Positions 63,901 through 64,000 of a DNA stretch of 64,000 nt are shown here, in pieces. The number at the start of each line of letters is the position of its first letter. Position 1 is the first letter of the stretch. A model generated the notes under the pieces. It was not told the DNA's origin, ran no database searches, and saw nothing but the letters and a program-made list of their open reading frames with translations. The DNA is from Volvox africanus. Taxonomy: Eukaryota > Chlorophyta > Chlorophyceae > Chlamydomonadales > Volvocaceae. Where the stretch lies: the NCBI GenBank assembly GCA_030268105.1, contig BSDZ01000042.1, forward strand, positions 124,001 through 188,000, read 5' to 3'. Both the position numbers and the translations under genes were made by a program.

Positions 63901-64000
63901 CAGGTCATCCGCTCACATACTGCCCCAGCAGACTGCACCCTCTCACAGCTGCCAGTGTTCCTTCAGTGCCGCTTCACCAACACACCTGCCATTTCGTCCC
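60961..64000. repeat. Array unit U9, truncated by the window edge
   Basis: Segment b is of U3 type (no CGTCT tract) and the minisatellite is the shortest at about 12 copies. Segment d is absent. The window ends inside the region before the GATA tract, so the ninth minus-strand ORF, if present, lies outside. Confidence 0.95.
62209..62564. repeat. 30-bp minisatellite, U9 (about 12 copies)
   Basis: Shortest and most homogeneous block, with a single CCCATCCCTG variant near 62295. It is preceded by a TCTGCCCGTCGCTCTGAACC entry sequence unlike the other units. Confidence 0.97.

Larger units (their letters stand above)
10955..64000. repeat. Head-to-tail macro-tandem array, 8 complete units plus one partial
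   Basis: The landmark CTATTTATATTCCATCC recurs at 10961, 17519, 23892, 30530, 35965, 41394, 48603, 54785 and 60961, giving periods of 6558, 6373, 6638, 5435, 5429, 7209, 6182 and 6176 bp. All other landmarks (minisatellite, GATA tract, hairpin, minus-strand ORF) recur in the same order and orientation. Identity between corresponding parts is very high: mostly isolated SNPs, with length change concentrated in low-complexity tracts and a few clean deletions. The array runs off the right edge, so its true size is unknown. Confidence 0.97.

Noticed and set aside
10955..64000. Transposon or retroelement as the array unit
   Set aside because: No reverse transcriptase, integrase or transposase motif, terminal repeats or target-site duplications were seen. 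Units abut directly with no intervening host DNA.

Overview
This window is nuclear-type eukaryotic DNA of moderate GC content. The evidence is a multi-exon plus-strand gene with GT-AG introns of about 110-500 bp and pyrimidine-rich acceptors, abundant micro- and minisatellites, and no operon-like packing. A compact protist or microalgal genome fits best, but the sequence does not name the species.

Layout. Positions 1-4284 hold no gene I can support. Positions 4285-10485 carry one plus-strand gene reconstructed from 14 candidate exons, most of which join in compatible phase. It encodes a Leu/Ala-rich, probably helical protein of roughly 700 residues that I do not recognise. A short spacer (10486-10954) follows. 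From about 10955 to the right edge, the whole remaining 53 kb is a head-to-tail array of a 5.4-7.2 kb unit: eight complete copies (U1-U8) and the first 3 kb of a ninth (U9).

Each unit reads, left to right: (a) a conserved minus-strand C-terminal-like exon; (b) a variable segment that may carry a CGTCT pentanucleotide tract; (c) a C-rich 30-bp minisatellite of about 12-49 copies; (d) a roughly 0.28 kb segment kept only in U1-U5; (e) a degenerate 12-bp repeat; (f) a GATA microsatellite; (g) a hairpin and an Ala-rich short ORF; (h) a minus-strand ORF of 316-319 codons with a variable poly-serine tract; and (i) about 0.38 kb between that ORF's start and the next unit. The 316-319-codon ORF is the only long, non-repetitive, ATG-initiated frame in the unit. 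It is intact in seven copies and frameshifted in U3.

Units differ by segmental deletions, repeat-length changes and a few SNPs. The variants are shared in a mosaic way (U4/U5, U7/U8, a U6-U7 block repeated in U7-U8, and U3/U9), as expected from unequal exchange or conversion. Several one-base insertions in U2, U3, U8 and U9 sit exactly where other copies have a SNP and contain both alternative bases. This looks like assembly consensus error from mixing repeat copies, so copy number and the U3 frameshifts should be treated with caution. No transposase, reverse transcriptase, CRISPR array, rRNA or tRNA was recognised.
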